From the NCBI GenBank assembly GCA_035286365.1, contig DATHJZ010000069.1, positions 1-64,000 on the forward strand: 64,000 nt of DNA, in the 5' to 3' direction. Of this stretch, positions 44,120 to 52,132 are shown one piece after another. The stretch comes from CADEED01 sp035286365 (GTDB lineage: Bacteria; Pseudomonadota; Gammaproteobacteria; Steroidobacterales; Steroidobacteraceae). The first letter of the stretch is position 1. Every line of letters begins with the position of its first letter. The notes beneath the pieces are model-generated. The model was given only the letters and a program-made list of their open reading frames with translations. It had not been told where the DNA came from and searched no databases. The translations under genes were made by a program, and so were the position numbers.

Positions 44120-45205
44120 ATGAGAATAACGAGCACGCTTGGCGCTATGGTCCTGGCGACGCTGCTGTGTGCGGGCGGCGCAAGAGCTGAAACCTGCGAC
44201 AACTCGAACGGCGGCAAGGTTGAACCGATACTCGCCGCGGTCGCGGAACTGCATGCGGCGCTGACGGCACCGCAACGCGCGCTGCTCGAACGGCCGCTCA
44301 CACGCGAATCCGCGACGCGCTGGTCCAACCTGCCCGTCGGCGTCGTGCCGCGTACGGGCCTGCGTCTCGGCGATCTCGACACTGCGCAGGCCGCGGTCGC
44401 GCGGCGCGTATTCGCCGCGGCGCTGTCCGCCTGCGGATTGAAACTGCTCGATGACGTGCGCCACGCCGACGATTTCCTGATCCCGCTCGACCAGCGTCCG
44501 ATCGGTTGGGACGGCCGCAACTACTACCTCAGTGTCCTCGGTGAGCCCGCGGCGCGCACGCCGTGGATGTTGCAGCTCGGCGGACATCACCTCGCTTACA
44601 ACTTCGTGTTCAACGGCCGCCAACCCGGCGCGACGCCGCTGTTCTTCGGCACCGAGCCCATTCGCTTCGAACTTCAAGGTGTCGCCTACGAACCCCTCGA
44701 CGTGCAAAGCACGGCCATGCGCAACCTCGCTACCGCGATCGCCACGCACCCCAACGCGAAGCTCTCCGGCACGTTCACGGACGTCGTCAAAGGCGTGGAA
44801 GTGACGATGGTGCCGGGGCAACTGCCCACCGGCGGCACCGACACGGGATTCCCACACACCTATCCAACCGGCACCAACGACCGCGGCGTCCCTTACTCGG
44901 CGCTGACCCCGGTCCAACAGGCCCTGGTCCGTACGGCGCTGCGCAGCTACGCGTCGCTGCCGGGCGCGGCGATTTCGCAGCCCCTGGTCGCGGCCTATGA
45001 GTCCGCGGCCGCGCTGCGCGAAACCTACGTCGGCTACGCGGGCGCACCTGCCTTGAGCGAGAAGGGTTCCTACGTGCGCATCGACGGACCGCGCCTCTGG
45101 ATGGAGTTCGTCGTGCAACCGGCCGTGGCCAAGCCAACCGAGAATCACTACCACGCACTGTGGCGCGACAAGCAATCCGACTACGGCGGCGAAGTGGCCC
45201 CCTGA
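44120..45205 (+). CDS. DUF3500 family exported protein
   Basis: 361 residues with a signal peptide (GGARA|ETCDN). The chain carries the family pattern: WSNLPVG, GLRLGDL, GWDGRNYYLSVLGEP, LQLGGHHLAYNFVFNG with its paired His, FFGTEPIRF, and near the end RIDGPRLWMEFVVQ..ENHYHALWRD. DUF3500 has no known activity. The next gene starts on the last base of this stop (TGATG), and DUF3500 genes often accompany HupE/UreJ-like genes, as here. ATG at 44120 is nine bases after GAGGGG. Confidence 0.85.
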   Translation: MRITSTLGAMVLATLLCAGGARAETCDNSNGGKVEPILAAVAELHAALTAPQRALLERPLTRESATRWSNLPVGVVPRTGLRLGDLDTAQAAVARRVFAAALSACGLKLLDDVRHADDFLIPLDQRPIGWDGRNYYLSVLGEPAARTPWMLQLGGHHLAYNFVFNGRQPGATPLFFGTEPIRFELQGVAYEPLDVQSTAMRNLATAIATHPNAKLSGTFTDVVKGVEVTMVPGQLPTGGTDTGFPHTYPTGTNDRGVPYSALTPVQQALVRTALRSYASLPGAAISQPLVAAYESAAALRETYVGYAGAPALSEKGSYVRIDGPRLWMEFVVQPAVAKPTENHYHALWRDKQSDYGGEVAP

Positions 45206-45756
45206 TGAATCGTTCGCGGGCCTTCCTGCTGGTGGCTCTGGTGGCGTTCACGACGCCAGCCACGGCGCACGACGCGCCGAACTCGTTTGTCCGTTTCGAT
45301 TTTCGGGCGCATTCGGTATGGGCCGAATTGATGATCCCGCAGTCGGAGCTGGTGTACGCCATGAACGGGGCGCCAACGGCCGGCGCCCTGCCCGCCTATC
45401 TACTGAAGCACGTCGGCGCGGCCACGCCGCAGGGCGAAGCCTTTCGCGTGAGGGTCACGGCGGTCCGCGCGACGACCTACCTGGCACAGCCCTACTTCGT
45501 CGCCGAGCTCGAATTGGTGCCGCCGGCAGGCGGCTCAGCGCGCGATTTTCTGTTCACCAACGACGCGATCACGCACGAAGTGCGCAACCACGTCGTCTTC
45601 GTAGTGGCCAAACGTGACTATGCGGACGCCGCGCTCGAAGCCCAGCCTGGGTTCCTGGGAGCGCTGCAATACCCGGCGCGGCAGCTCGCCATTCGCCGTC
45701 CGGACGAGGCTAGTTTCGCGCCTGCCCGCCGCCAAGCACGCGGGCGGGGAAGGTGA
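45205..45756 (+). CDS. HupE/UreJ-like protein, truncated (soluble N-terminal part only)
   Basis: 183 residues with a signal peptide (ATA|HDAPNSFV). The sequence resembles the extracytoplasmic N-terminal domain of HupE/UreJ-family proteins that accompany DUF3500 (VRATTYLAQPYFVAELEL, ITHEVRNHVVFVV, LGALQYPARQLAI). Full-length homologues then continue into a membrane domain of about six helices; here the frame ends after a short Arg-rich stretch that overlaps, antisense, the last 47 bases of the next minus-strand gene. The membrane half is probably deleted, so the product may be non-functional or a soluble remnant. Confidence 0.6.
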   Translation: MNRSRAFLLVALVAFTTPATAHDAPNSFVRFDFRAHSVWAELMIPQSELVYAMNGAPTAGALPAYLLKHVGAATPQGEAFRVRVTAVRATTYLAQPYFVAELELVPPAGGSARDFLFTNDAITHEVRNHVVFVVAKRDYADAALEAQPGFLGALQYPARQLAIRRPDEASFAPARRQARGRGR

Positions 45757-45913
45757 TGATGGCGCGCAGCAGACCGAACACGCCGTCCACCGCGATCCCG
45801 AGTAGCCGGAACGGCAGCGAAATCAGCCACACCAGCGGCCATAGCAACAACGCCAGGATTGCGAGCGGCCAACAAACCACCAGCAGCAGGCACCACAAGA
45901 GAAACTTGAGCAT
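45710..45913 (-). CDS. Small hydrophobic membrane protein
   Basis: 67 residues, almost entirely hydrophobic: MLKFLLWCLLLVVCWPLAIL, then LLLWPLVWLISLPFRLLGIAVDGVF (here split across two segments) and a basic C-terminus GGGQARN. Two or three membrane segments are likely. Similar short proteins are annotated as hypothetical in proteobacteria. GAGGA lies about ten bases before the ATG. The 3' end overlaps the truncated HupE-like gene, and the start is 21 bases from the divergent degQ start. Confidence 0.6.
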   Translation of the reverse strand: MLKFLLWCLLLVVCWPLAILALLLWPLVWLISLPFRLLGIAVDGVFGLLRAIITFPARVLGGGQARN

Positions 45914-45934
45914 CGTTTGAGTATCCTCTTCGAC

Positions 45935-47326
45935 ATGTCCAATCGTCCAAACACCTTGTCACGCGCGTTCGCCGCAGGCTTTGCCATGCTGGCTCTCGCC
46001 ACCCATGCCGCATTGCCACAGGGGGTCGGCGATGCACCGGTCCCGACGCTTGCGCCCATGATCAAGCGCGTCTCGCCGGCCGTCGTGAACATTGCCACCC
46101 GCGGCACCATCCGCGAGCGCTCTCCGCAAAATCCGCTCCTCGAGGATCCCTTCTTCCGCCGGTTCTTCGATATCCCCGACATGGGTCCCCGCGAGCGCCA
46201 GTTCCAGAGCGCAGGTTCCGGCGTCATCTTTGATGCACAAAACGGGTACATCGTTACAAACGCACATGTGGTTGATAACGCGACCGAAATCACCGTCACC
46301 CTGCAGGACGGCCGTGATTTGACCGCGACGGTGGTCGGCAGCGACGTTCCCTCGGACGTCGCCGTGCTCAAAGTGCCCTCCGAAACATTGATCCAGGTGG
46401 CGCTCGGCGATTCGACCAGGCTCGAGGTCGGCGACTTCGTGGTCGCGATCGGCAATCCCTTCGGGCTGCAGCACACAGTGACCTCCGGCATCGTGAGCGG
46501 GCTGGGCCGTTCGGGCATCAACCCCGACGGCTATGAAGATTTCATCCAGACGGACGCATCGATCAATCCGGGCAACTCCGGCGGCGCGCTGGTGAACCTG
46601 CGCGGCGAACTGGTCGGCATCAACAGCGCCATCCTGTCGCGCTCGGGCGGCAACATCGGCATCGGCTTCGCGATCCCGGTGAACATGGCTCGCAGCATCA
46701 TGGACCAGCTGATCAAGTTCGGCTCGGTCAAGCGCGGATTGTTAGGGGTGAACATCTATTCGCTGACGCCCGACATGGCCAAGTCACTGAACATTCCCAA
46801 CACCCAGGGCGTGCTCGTGTCGCAGGTGACGGAAGGCTCGGCGGCCGAGAAGGCCGGCATCAAGCCGGGCGACGTCATCACCAGCATCAACGGGCAGGTC
46901 ATCAAGTCGAACAGCGAGCTGCGCAATGCGATCGGACTCGCGCGCGTCGGCGACAAGCTCGACGTCGCCCTCATTCGCGATCGCAAGCCCCTGCACATCA
47001 CGGCGGTGATAAACGAATTGCCGCAGACCACCGCTGGCGCCACGAAAACCGGCGCGACGCCGTCCACCGACGCGAGCGCCGTGCATCCGGGCCTCGACGG
47101 CGCAACGCTCGCCGACGCGCCGGACGGCGGCGTGCTGGTGCGCGCGGTCGAGCCGCGCAGCACGGCGTCGCAGCTGTTCCGCACCGGCGATCGTATCGAG
47201 GGCGCCAACCGCCAGACGATCGGGAGCGTCAAGGAGCTGCGCGAAGTCGCCAAGCGCGGCGGCGCGCTGGTGCTCAAGATCCGCCGCGGCAATGCCGTGG
47301 TGCTCGTGCCGTTGCGTGCGCCATGA
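45935..47326 (+). CDS. degQ: DegQ/HtrA-type periplasmic serine protease
   Basis: 463 residues. Signal peptide, then a trypsin-like domain with the full triad His111 (TNAHVV), Asp141 (SDVAVLKV) and Ser215 (NPGNSGGAL), followed by two PDZ domains (about 255-345 and 365-460; GVLVSQVTEGSAAEKAGIKPGD quoted in part as GSAAEKAGIKPGD). It degrades or refolds damaged envelope proteins. ATG at 45935 starts the signal; no good Shine-Dalgarno is visible, and a TTG at 45917 is an alternative. No regulatory rse genes are adjacent. Confidence 0.93.
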   Translation: MSNRPNTLSRAFAAGFAMLALATHAALPQGVGDAPVPTLAPMIKRVSPAVVNIATRGTIRERSPQNPLLEDPFFRRFFDIPDMGPRERQFQSAGSGVIFDAQNGYIVTNAHVVDNATEITVTLQDGRDLTATVVGSDVPSDVAVLKVPSETLIQVALGDSTRLEVGDFVVAIGNPFGLQHTVTSGIVSGLGRSGINPDGYEDFIQTDASINPGNSGGALVNLRGELVGINSAILSRSGGNIGIGFAIPVNMARSIMDQLIKFGSVKRGLLGVNIYSLTPDMAKSLNIPNTQGVLVSQVTEGSAAEKAGIKPGDVITSINGQVIKSNSELRNAIGLARVGDKLDVALIRDRKPLHITAVINELPQTTAGATKTGATPSTDASAVHPGLDGATLADAPDGGVLVRAVEPRSTASQLFRTGDRIEGANRQTIGSVKELREVAKRGGALVLKIRRGNAVVLVPLRAP

Positions 47327-47356
47327 GCGCACGCAACAATCGAACCACCGTGCGCC

Positions 47357-48580
47357 TTGACTGACGTCCTGGTGATCGGGGCCGGGCCGGCCGGCTCGAT
47401 GGCCTCAGCGCTGCTCGCCCGTCGCGGGATCAAGGTGCTGGTGCTCGAGCGCCAGAAATTCCCGCGCTTCTCCATCGGCGAGAGTCTGCTTGCCTGCACT
47501 GCCCAGCTCCTCAGCGATGCCGGCATGCTGGATGCCGTCATGAAGCAGAGCTTCCAGTACAAGAACGGCGCGGTATTCGACCGCGACGGCCGCACCTCCG
47601 AATTCAATTTCGCCGACAAGTCGAGTGCGGGCTACGGATTCACCTTCCAGGTGCAGCGCGCGGCCTTCGACGACACGCTGGCGCGCGAAGCGGCGGCCGC
47701 CGGTGCCGAGATCCGCTTCGAAGTCGAAATTACCGCGGTGGACTTCAGCGGCGATAAACCCAAGGTGACGGCCCGCCTGGCCGACGGCTCGACCGAGGTC
47801 CACGAGCCGCGCTTCGTGCTCGACGCCTCCGGCTTCGGCCGGATCCTGCCCAAACTACTCGACCTGCATCGCCCGTCGGCCTTCCCGCCGCGCGCCGCGA
47901 TCTTCTGCCACGTGCAGGACAACATCGTCGCCGGCGCCTTCGACCGCCAGAAAATCCGCGCCGGTATTCATCCCGACGACCACGAGATCTGGTCGTGGCT
48001 CATTCCGTTCTCGAATGGCAACGCCTCGGTGGGCGTGGTGTCGACGATCGAAGCGCACCAGGCACGCAGCGGCACGCTCGAGGAGCGGTTCTGGCAGGCC
48101 CTCGCCGCCGAGCCGCGCCTGCGCGAGCTGCTGTCGAAGGCCAGGATCGTGCGGCCCGTGGGCGAGATGATCGGCTTCGCCGCGAGCATCTCGCGCCTGC
48201 ACGGTAAACACTTTGCGTTGCTGGGCAACGCCGCGGAATTTCTCGATCCCATCTTCTCGTCGGGCATCACGATCGCGATGAAATCCGCAATCCTCGCGGC
48301 GGGCGTGCTCGAGCGGCAGTTGCAGGGCGAGAGTGTCGACTGGGAGCGCGAATTCGCCGATGAGCTCAACTACGGCGTCGAGACCTTCCGCAACTTCGTC
48401 GCCGGCTGGTACGACGGCAGCCTGCAGGACGTGATCTTCTTCCCGCGCCAGCAGCCCGCCATTCGCCGCATGATCTGCTCCGTGCTCGCGGGTTACGTGT
48501 GGGACAAGGACAACCCGTACACCGGACCGCAGTCCGCGCGCCGACTGCGCGCGCTCGCGGAGATCTGCCGCACGAGTTAG
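47357..48580 (+). CDS. FAD-dependent oxidoreductase of the flavin halogenase-like family
   Basis: 407 residues. FAD-binding GAGPAGSMASALLARRG near the N-terminus, FPRFSIGESLL (35-45), then Lys69 in FQYKNGAVF and the WxWxIP motif W212-S-W-L-I-P217. That combination is characteristic of flavin-dependent halogenases and close relatives; the motif blocks ordinary monooxygenation in true halogenases. Some relatives in polyene or resorcinol pathways keep the motif without proven halogenation, and here there is no biosynthetic cluster or flavin reductase nearby. The start is TTG at 47357 with no upstream ATG in frame. Its stop overlaps the convergent GH5 stop by four bases. Confidence 0.8.
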   Translation: MTDVLVIGAGPAGSMASALLARRGIKVLVLERQKFPRFSIGESLLACTAQLLSDAGMLDAVMKQSFQYKNGAVFDRDGRTSEFNFADKSSAGYGFTFQVQRAAFDDTLAREAAAAGAEIRFEVEITAVDFSGDKPKVTARLADGSTEVHEPRFVLDASGFGRILPKLLDLHRPSAFPPRAAIFCHVQDNIVAGAFDRQKIRAGIHPDDHEIWSWLIPFSNGNASVGVVSTIEAHQARSGTLEERFWQALAAEPRLRELLSKARIVRPVGEMIGFAASISRLHGKHFALLGNAAEFLDPIFSSGITIAMKSAILAAGVLERQLQGESVDWEREFADELNYGVETFRNFVAGWYDGSLQDVIFFPRQQPAIRRMICSVLAGYVWDKDNPYTGPQSARRLRALAEICRTS

Positions 48581-49770
48581 TGGGGTTCTCTGCTGCGCCC
48601 AAGCCGCCGCTGGATGGGCTCGAATACCTTGTTAGGGCCGCGCTTGAGTTCGTAGGGCTTGTCGGCCTCGATCGCCTGCCAGTATTGCCAGGGCAGCTTG
48701 TCCGTGCCGAGCTCGTAGTCCATGCCATCCCAGCTTTCGCGGAACGAATAGAACGCCCAGTGCACACCGTCGGCGTCGAGCGCGCTCAACACGTCTTCGA
48801 GGTAACGCGGGCAATCGCCCCACACCCGCACGCAGCCGAATTCAGCAGCCACCAGCCGGTTCACCGGCACCTGGTGCGCGCTCGCCCAATCGACCGGCTG
48901 CTGTAGATAGGCGGCGACCTGCGCCGCGTTCCAGCTCACGTCGCGCCCACCGAATGGAACGGTGCCGGGATATCGATACGGCACCTTGGCCTTGAGATTG
49001 GCCGTGCTGGTGGCGAGCCACGGTTCGTACATGTGGTACGCGTACAGGACGCGCGCGTCCGCCAGGGGCGCATCGATGGTGCCGAGCGCGTCCGCAGCGG
49101 CGTAGTAGCCCGCATCGAGCATCACCGGTGTCGTGGCGTCGACGGCTCGCACCTCGGTCATCAACAGTTGGTAGAACGCCCGCAGGTCGCGCGTGGTGCC
49201 GCGCATCTTCGAATACCAGGCCTGCATCTGTGCGGCGGATGAATGCTCGCCGAGGCCGCCCTGTTTCTCCGGCACGGGCTCGTTGATCAGGTTGTAGGCC
49301 ACGATGGCCGGATGATCCTTGAGGGCGCCCGCCAGATCTCGCCAGAACACGGCCGACTGTTGCCAGTAGCGCCGGTCGCTCCACAACCGGTCGTCGAACT
49401 TGTTGTTGTTCTGCTGGATCCAGCGCGAGCCGGGCAGTTCGAGCGTAGTCAGGACGACCTTGATTCCCTCCGCATGCGCCGCGTCCAGCACCTTGCGCAG
49501 CGTTGCGAGGTCTTCAGGCACCAGCGTTTTGTAGTCGTCGAGGCTGCCGAAGAGGAAATCGCCCTCGCGGGCCGACTTCCACTTGCTGAAGGTGAGCCGT
49601 ACCCAGGTCGCTCCATAGCCGCGCAGCGCGTGAAAATAGTCGGCCGTGGGCGGCGCTTCGTTGAAACAGTTGGCGCCGTACTGCGGGGTGTTCCAGAAGT
49701 CGATGCGATCGGCGGCCCGCGCATCCGTCAGCGCCGATATCAGCAGCACGATGACAATGGCCTGGCGCAT
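48577..49770 (-). CDS. GH5 family glycoside hydrolase (cellulase superfamily)
   Basis: 397 residues with a signal peptide (ARA|ADRID). TIM-barrel with the clan GH-A catalytic pair: acid/base Glu164 in YNLINEPVP and nucleophile Glu310 in VAAEFGC; also WVRLTFSKW and YAYHMYEPW, which lines the active site. The family attacks beta-1,4-glucans, mannans and related substrates; the exact substrate cannot be read. The gene is isolated from other glycosidases, ending in a four-base convergent overlap with the oxidoreductase gene. Confidence 0.9.
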   Translation of the reverse strand: MRQAIVIVLLISALTDARAADRIDFWNTPQYGANCFNEAPPTADYFHALRGYGATWVRLTFSKWKSAREGDFLFGSLDDYKTLVPEDLATLRKVLDAAHAEGIKVVLTTLELPGSRWIQQNNNKFDDRLWSDRRYWQQSAVFWRDLAGALKDHPAIVAYNLINEPVPEKQGGLGEHSSAAQMQAWYSKMRGTTRDLRAFYQLLMTEVRAVDATTPVMLDAGYYAAADALGTIDAPLADARVLYAYHMYEPWLATSTANLKAKVPYRYPGTVPFGGRDVSWNAAQVAAYLQQPVDWASAHQVPVNRLVAAEFGCVRVWGDCPRYLEDVLSALDADGVHWAFYSFRESWDGMDYELGTDKLPWQYWQAIEADKPYELKRGPNKVFEPIQRRLGRSREPH

Positions 49771-49832
49771 GGCGGCTCAGTGTAGCAATGGATTGCCGCG
49801 GCATGACGCGCGCTTGCGCGCCGTCCTCGGTG

Positions 49833-50882
49833 TCACGGCGCCCCGCTGGCGCACAGCTGCGCGCGCCGCTCCTCGCGCGGTAGCTTGGCGAGCGCGCGTA
49901 CGGCCGTGTAGAAACGCGGCAGGTCGTGGTCGTTCGCGGCGATCATGCGTTCGAAGCCGGGCACGCAGTCGTAGTACGTGGCCAGCGAGGCCAGGCGCGC
50001 GTTATTGGGCTTGCCCGCGAGCTCTGCGGCCAGGCCCGACTGAGTGCCGTAGCGCGCATCCAGCGCGGAAAGTTCGCGCACCAGCGCCGCGAAGACCTCG
50101 GCTTTGTGCGCGCGCATCGCCGCGGGCTCGAGCGCGGTGTGATACAGCGCATCCAGTTGTGTGCGGTAGCGCGCCACGACGTGCATCCCTTCCGCCTGCC
50201 ACGCACGCCGCTTCAGATATTTGCCGAGGTCCGCCTCGCGCCCGCGGAATTTCAGCCAGCGCGCGAGCCCCTCGTGTTCGACCGCGACGGCGAACGCCTC
50301 GTTGAACGAACTGTCGTCGGGGATGTACACCATCTGGTGCGACAGCTCGTGGAACATGATCGATGCGAGTTCGTCGTCGCCGTAACTCATCATGGTGCTG
50401 AGGATCGGATCATTGAACTTGCCGAGCGTCGAGTAGGCCGGCACGCCACCGATCATGGTGTCGTAGCCCTCGGCCCGCAGGCGTCCGGCAAACTTCTGGG
50501 CGCTGCGCTCATGGAAGTAGCCGCGGTAGGCCACGCAGCCGACGATCGGAAAACACCACTCGTTCGGCTCCACCGAAAATTCGGGCGTCGCGACCACGCT
50601 CCACACGACGAACTCCCGCTTGAGGTCCGCATAGGTGGTGTAGCTCTTGTTGTTAGGCAGCGCCAGTTCGCGCGCGGCGAACTCGCGGGCCGCGCGCACC
50701 GATTCCAGGCGCGCCTTCAGGTCCACGGGTGCTTTCGGGTCCGCCAGCACACGATTGATGGGCTTGCGCGCGCCGAGAATCTGCAGTTGGCCCTTGGCGG
50801 CCTGGGCCACATAGAGGCTGCCGCAGCCTGTAAAGAAAAGGCATGCGGCGATCAGAAGCGTCGGTCTGACTTTGGTTAACAT
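49833..50882 (-). CDS. Putative aminopeptidase lipoprotein (PF10023 type)
   Basis: 349 residues. Lipobox FTGC (Cys20) after a short signal. The zinc site is HELSH (His178, Glu179, His182) followed by DDSSFNEAFA, with Glu195 as the likely third ligand; the ELASIMFHELSHQMVYIPDD context is diagnostic of this putative aminopeptidase family. Activity has not been shown to my knowledge. ATG at 50882 is only seven bases from the divergent cca start at 50890, so each gene's promoter must lie inside the other's coding sequence. Confidence 0.85.
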   Translation of the reverse strand: MLTKVRPTLLIAACLFFTGCGSLYVAQAAKGQLQILGARKPINRVLADPKAPVDLKARLESVRAAREFAARELALPNNKSYTTYADLKREFVVWSVVATPEFSVEPNEWCFPIVGCVAYRGYFHERSAQKFAGRLRAEGYDTMIGGVPAYSTLGKFNDPILSTMMSYGDDELASIMFHELSHQMVYIPDDSSFNEAFAVAVEHEGLARWLKFRGREADLGKYLKRRAWQAEGMHVVARYRTQLDALYHTALEPAAMRAHKAEVFAALVRELSALDARYGTQSGLAAELAGKPNNARLASLATYYDCVPGFERMIAANDHDLPRFYTAVRALAKLPREERRAQLCASGAP

Positions 50883-50889
50883 GCGCGGC

Positions 50890-52122
50890 ATGCAAGTGTA
50901 CTTGGTGGGCGGCGCGGTTCGGGACCGGTTGCTCGGGCGCGCGGTGTCCGAACGCGACTGGGTGGTCGTGGGCGCGACTCCCGCCGGGCTCGAGCGCGCC
51001 GGCTACATCCCCGTGGGCCGCGATTTCCCCGTGTTCCTGCATCCCAAGACGAAGGAAGAGCACGCGCTCGCGCGGCTCGAGCGCAAGGTGGCGCCCGGTT
51101 ATCGCGGCTTTACCACGGAATTCTCGCCCGACGTTACGCTCGAGGACGATCTGCGCCGCCGCGACCTCACCATCAATGCGATGGCCGAGGACAGCGCAGG
51201 CAACATCGTCGATCCTTACGGCGGCCGGCGCGATCTCGACGCGCGACTGCTGCGGCATGTGTCCGACGCGTTCGTCGAAGATCCGGTGCGCATCCTGCGC
51301 GTGGCACGCTTCGCCGCACGCTACGCGCCGCTCGGGTTTCGCGTCGCCGATGACACCCTTGCACTGATGCGCAAGATGGTCGAGGACGGCGAAGCGAATG
51401 CGCTGGTCGCCGAGCGGGTGTGGACGGAAACCGAGAAGGCGCTGGTAGAACCCTGCCCCGACGTGTTCGTCAGCGTGCTGCGCGACTGCGGCGCGTTGCG
51501 GGTGGTGTACCCGGAGATCGACGCGTTGTTCGGCGTGGCGCAGAACGCGAAGTGGCACCCGGAGATCGACACCGGCATCCATCAACTGCTGGCGCTGCGC
51601 GAGGCGGTGAAGCTCGGCGGCGGTCTCGCCGCGCGTTTCGCGGTGCTGATGCACGATCTCGGCAAGGGCGTGACCCCGGCGGAAATATTGCCCGCGCATC
51701 ACGGCCATGAAGATGCGGGCGTCGCGCTGGTCGAGCAGCTGTGCACGCGCGTGCGCGTGCCCAACCACCTGCGCGAACTGGCCGTCCTGATGTCGCGTTA
51801 TCACACGCATGTGCATCGCGCCTTCGAGTTGCGCGCGGACACCCTGTTGAAGACGCTTGAAAGCTGCGATGCGCTGCGCCGGCCCGAGCGCTTCGCGGAT
51901 TTCCTGCTGGCCTGCGAGGCCGACAAGCGCGGGCGCACCGGCCTCGAAAACGTGCCCTATCCACAGCGCGAGTACTTCGAGAAAGCGCGCGCGGCCGCGG
52001 GCGCCGTGGCGCTCAAACCCGAAGAGCGTCGCGGGATGTCGGGCGAGGAGATCGGCCAGGAACTGCGCAAGCGGCGCATCGCGGCGCTCGAGGAATTGAA
52101 GGCGGGCATTCCGAAAGGTTGA
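50890..52122 (+). CDS. cca: CCA tRNA nucleotidyltransferase with HD domain
   Basis: 410 residues, like gammaproteobacterial multifunctional CCA proteins. YLVGGAVRDRLLGR opens the nucleotidyltransferase head, RDWVVVGATP carries the catalytic acidic site, DDLRRRDLTINAMA follows, and the C-terminal HD phosphohydrolase domain has LMHDLGKG and HHGHEDAG. It adds or repairs the 3' CCA end of tRNAs. ATG at 50890 gives the conserved start; ATG at 50881 and TTG at 50872 are upstream alternatives. It is followed after 10 bases by a large esterase gene. Confidence 0.95.
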   Translation: MQVYLVGGAVRDRLLGRAVSERDWVVVGATPAGLERAGYIPVGRDFPVFLHPKTKEEHALARLERKVAPGYRGFTTEFSPDVTLEDDLRRRDLTINAMAEDSAGNIVDPYGGRRDLDARLLRHVSDAFVEDPVRILRVARFAARYAPLGFRVADDTLALMRKMVEDGEANALVAERVWTETEKALVEPCPDVFVSVLRDCGALRVVYPEIDALFGVAQNAKWHPEIDTGIHQLLALREAVKLGGGLAARFAVLMHDLGKGVTPAEILPAHHGHEDAGVALVEQLCTRVRVPNHLRELAVLMSRYHTHVHRAFELRADTLLKTLESCDALRRPERFADFLLACEADKRGRTGLENVPYPQREYFEKARAAAGAVALKPEERRGMSGEEIGQELRKRRIAALEELKAGIPKG

Positions 52123-52132
52123 GAGGGTATCG

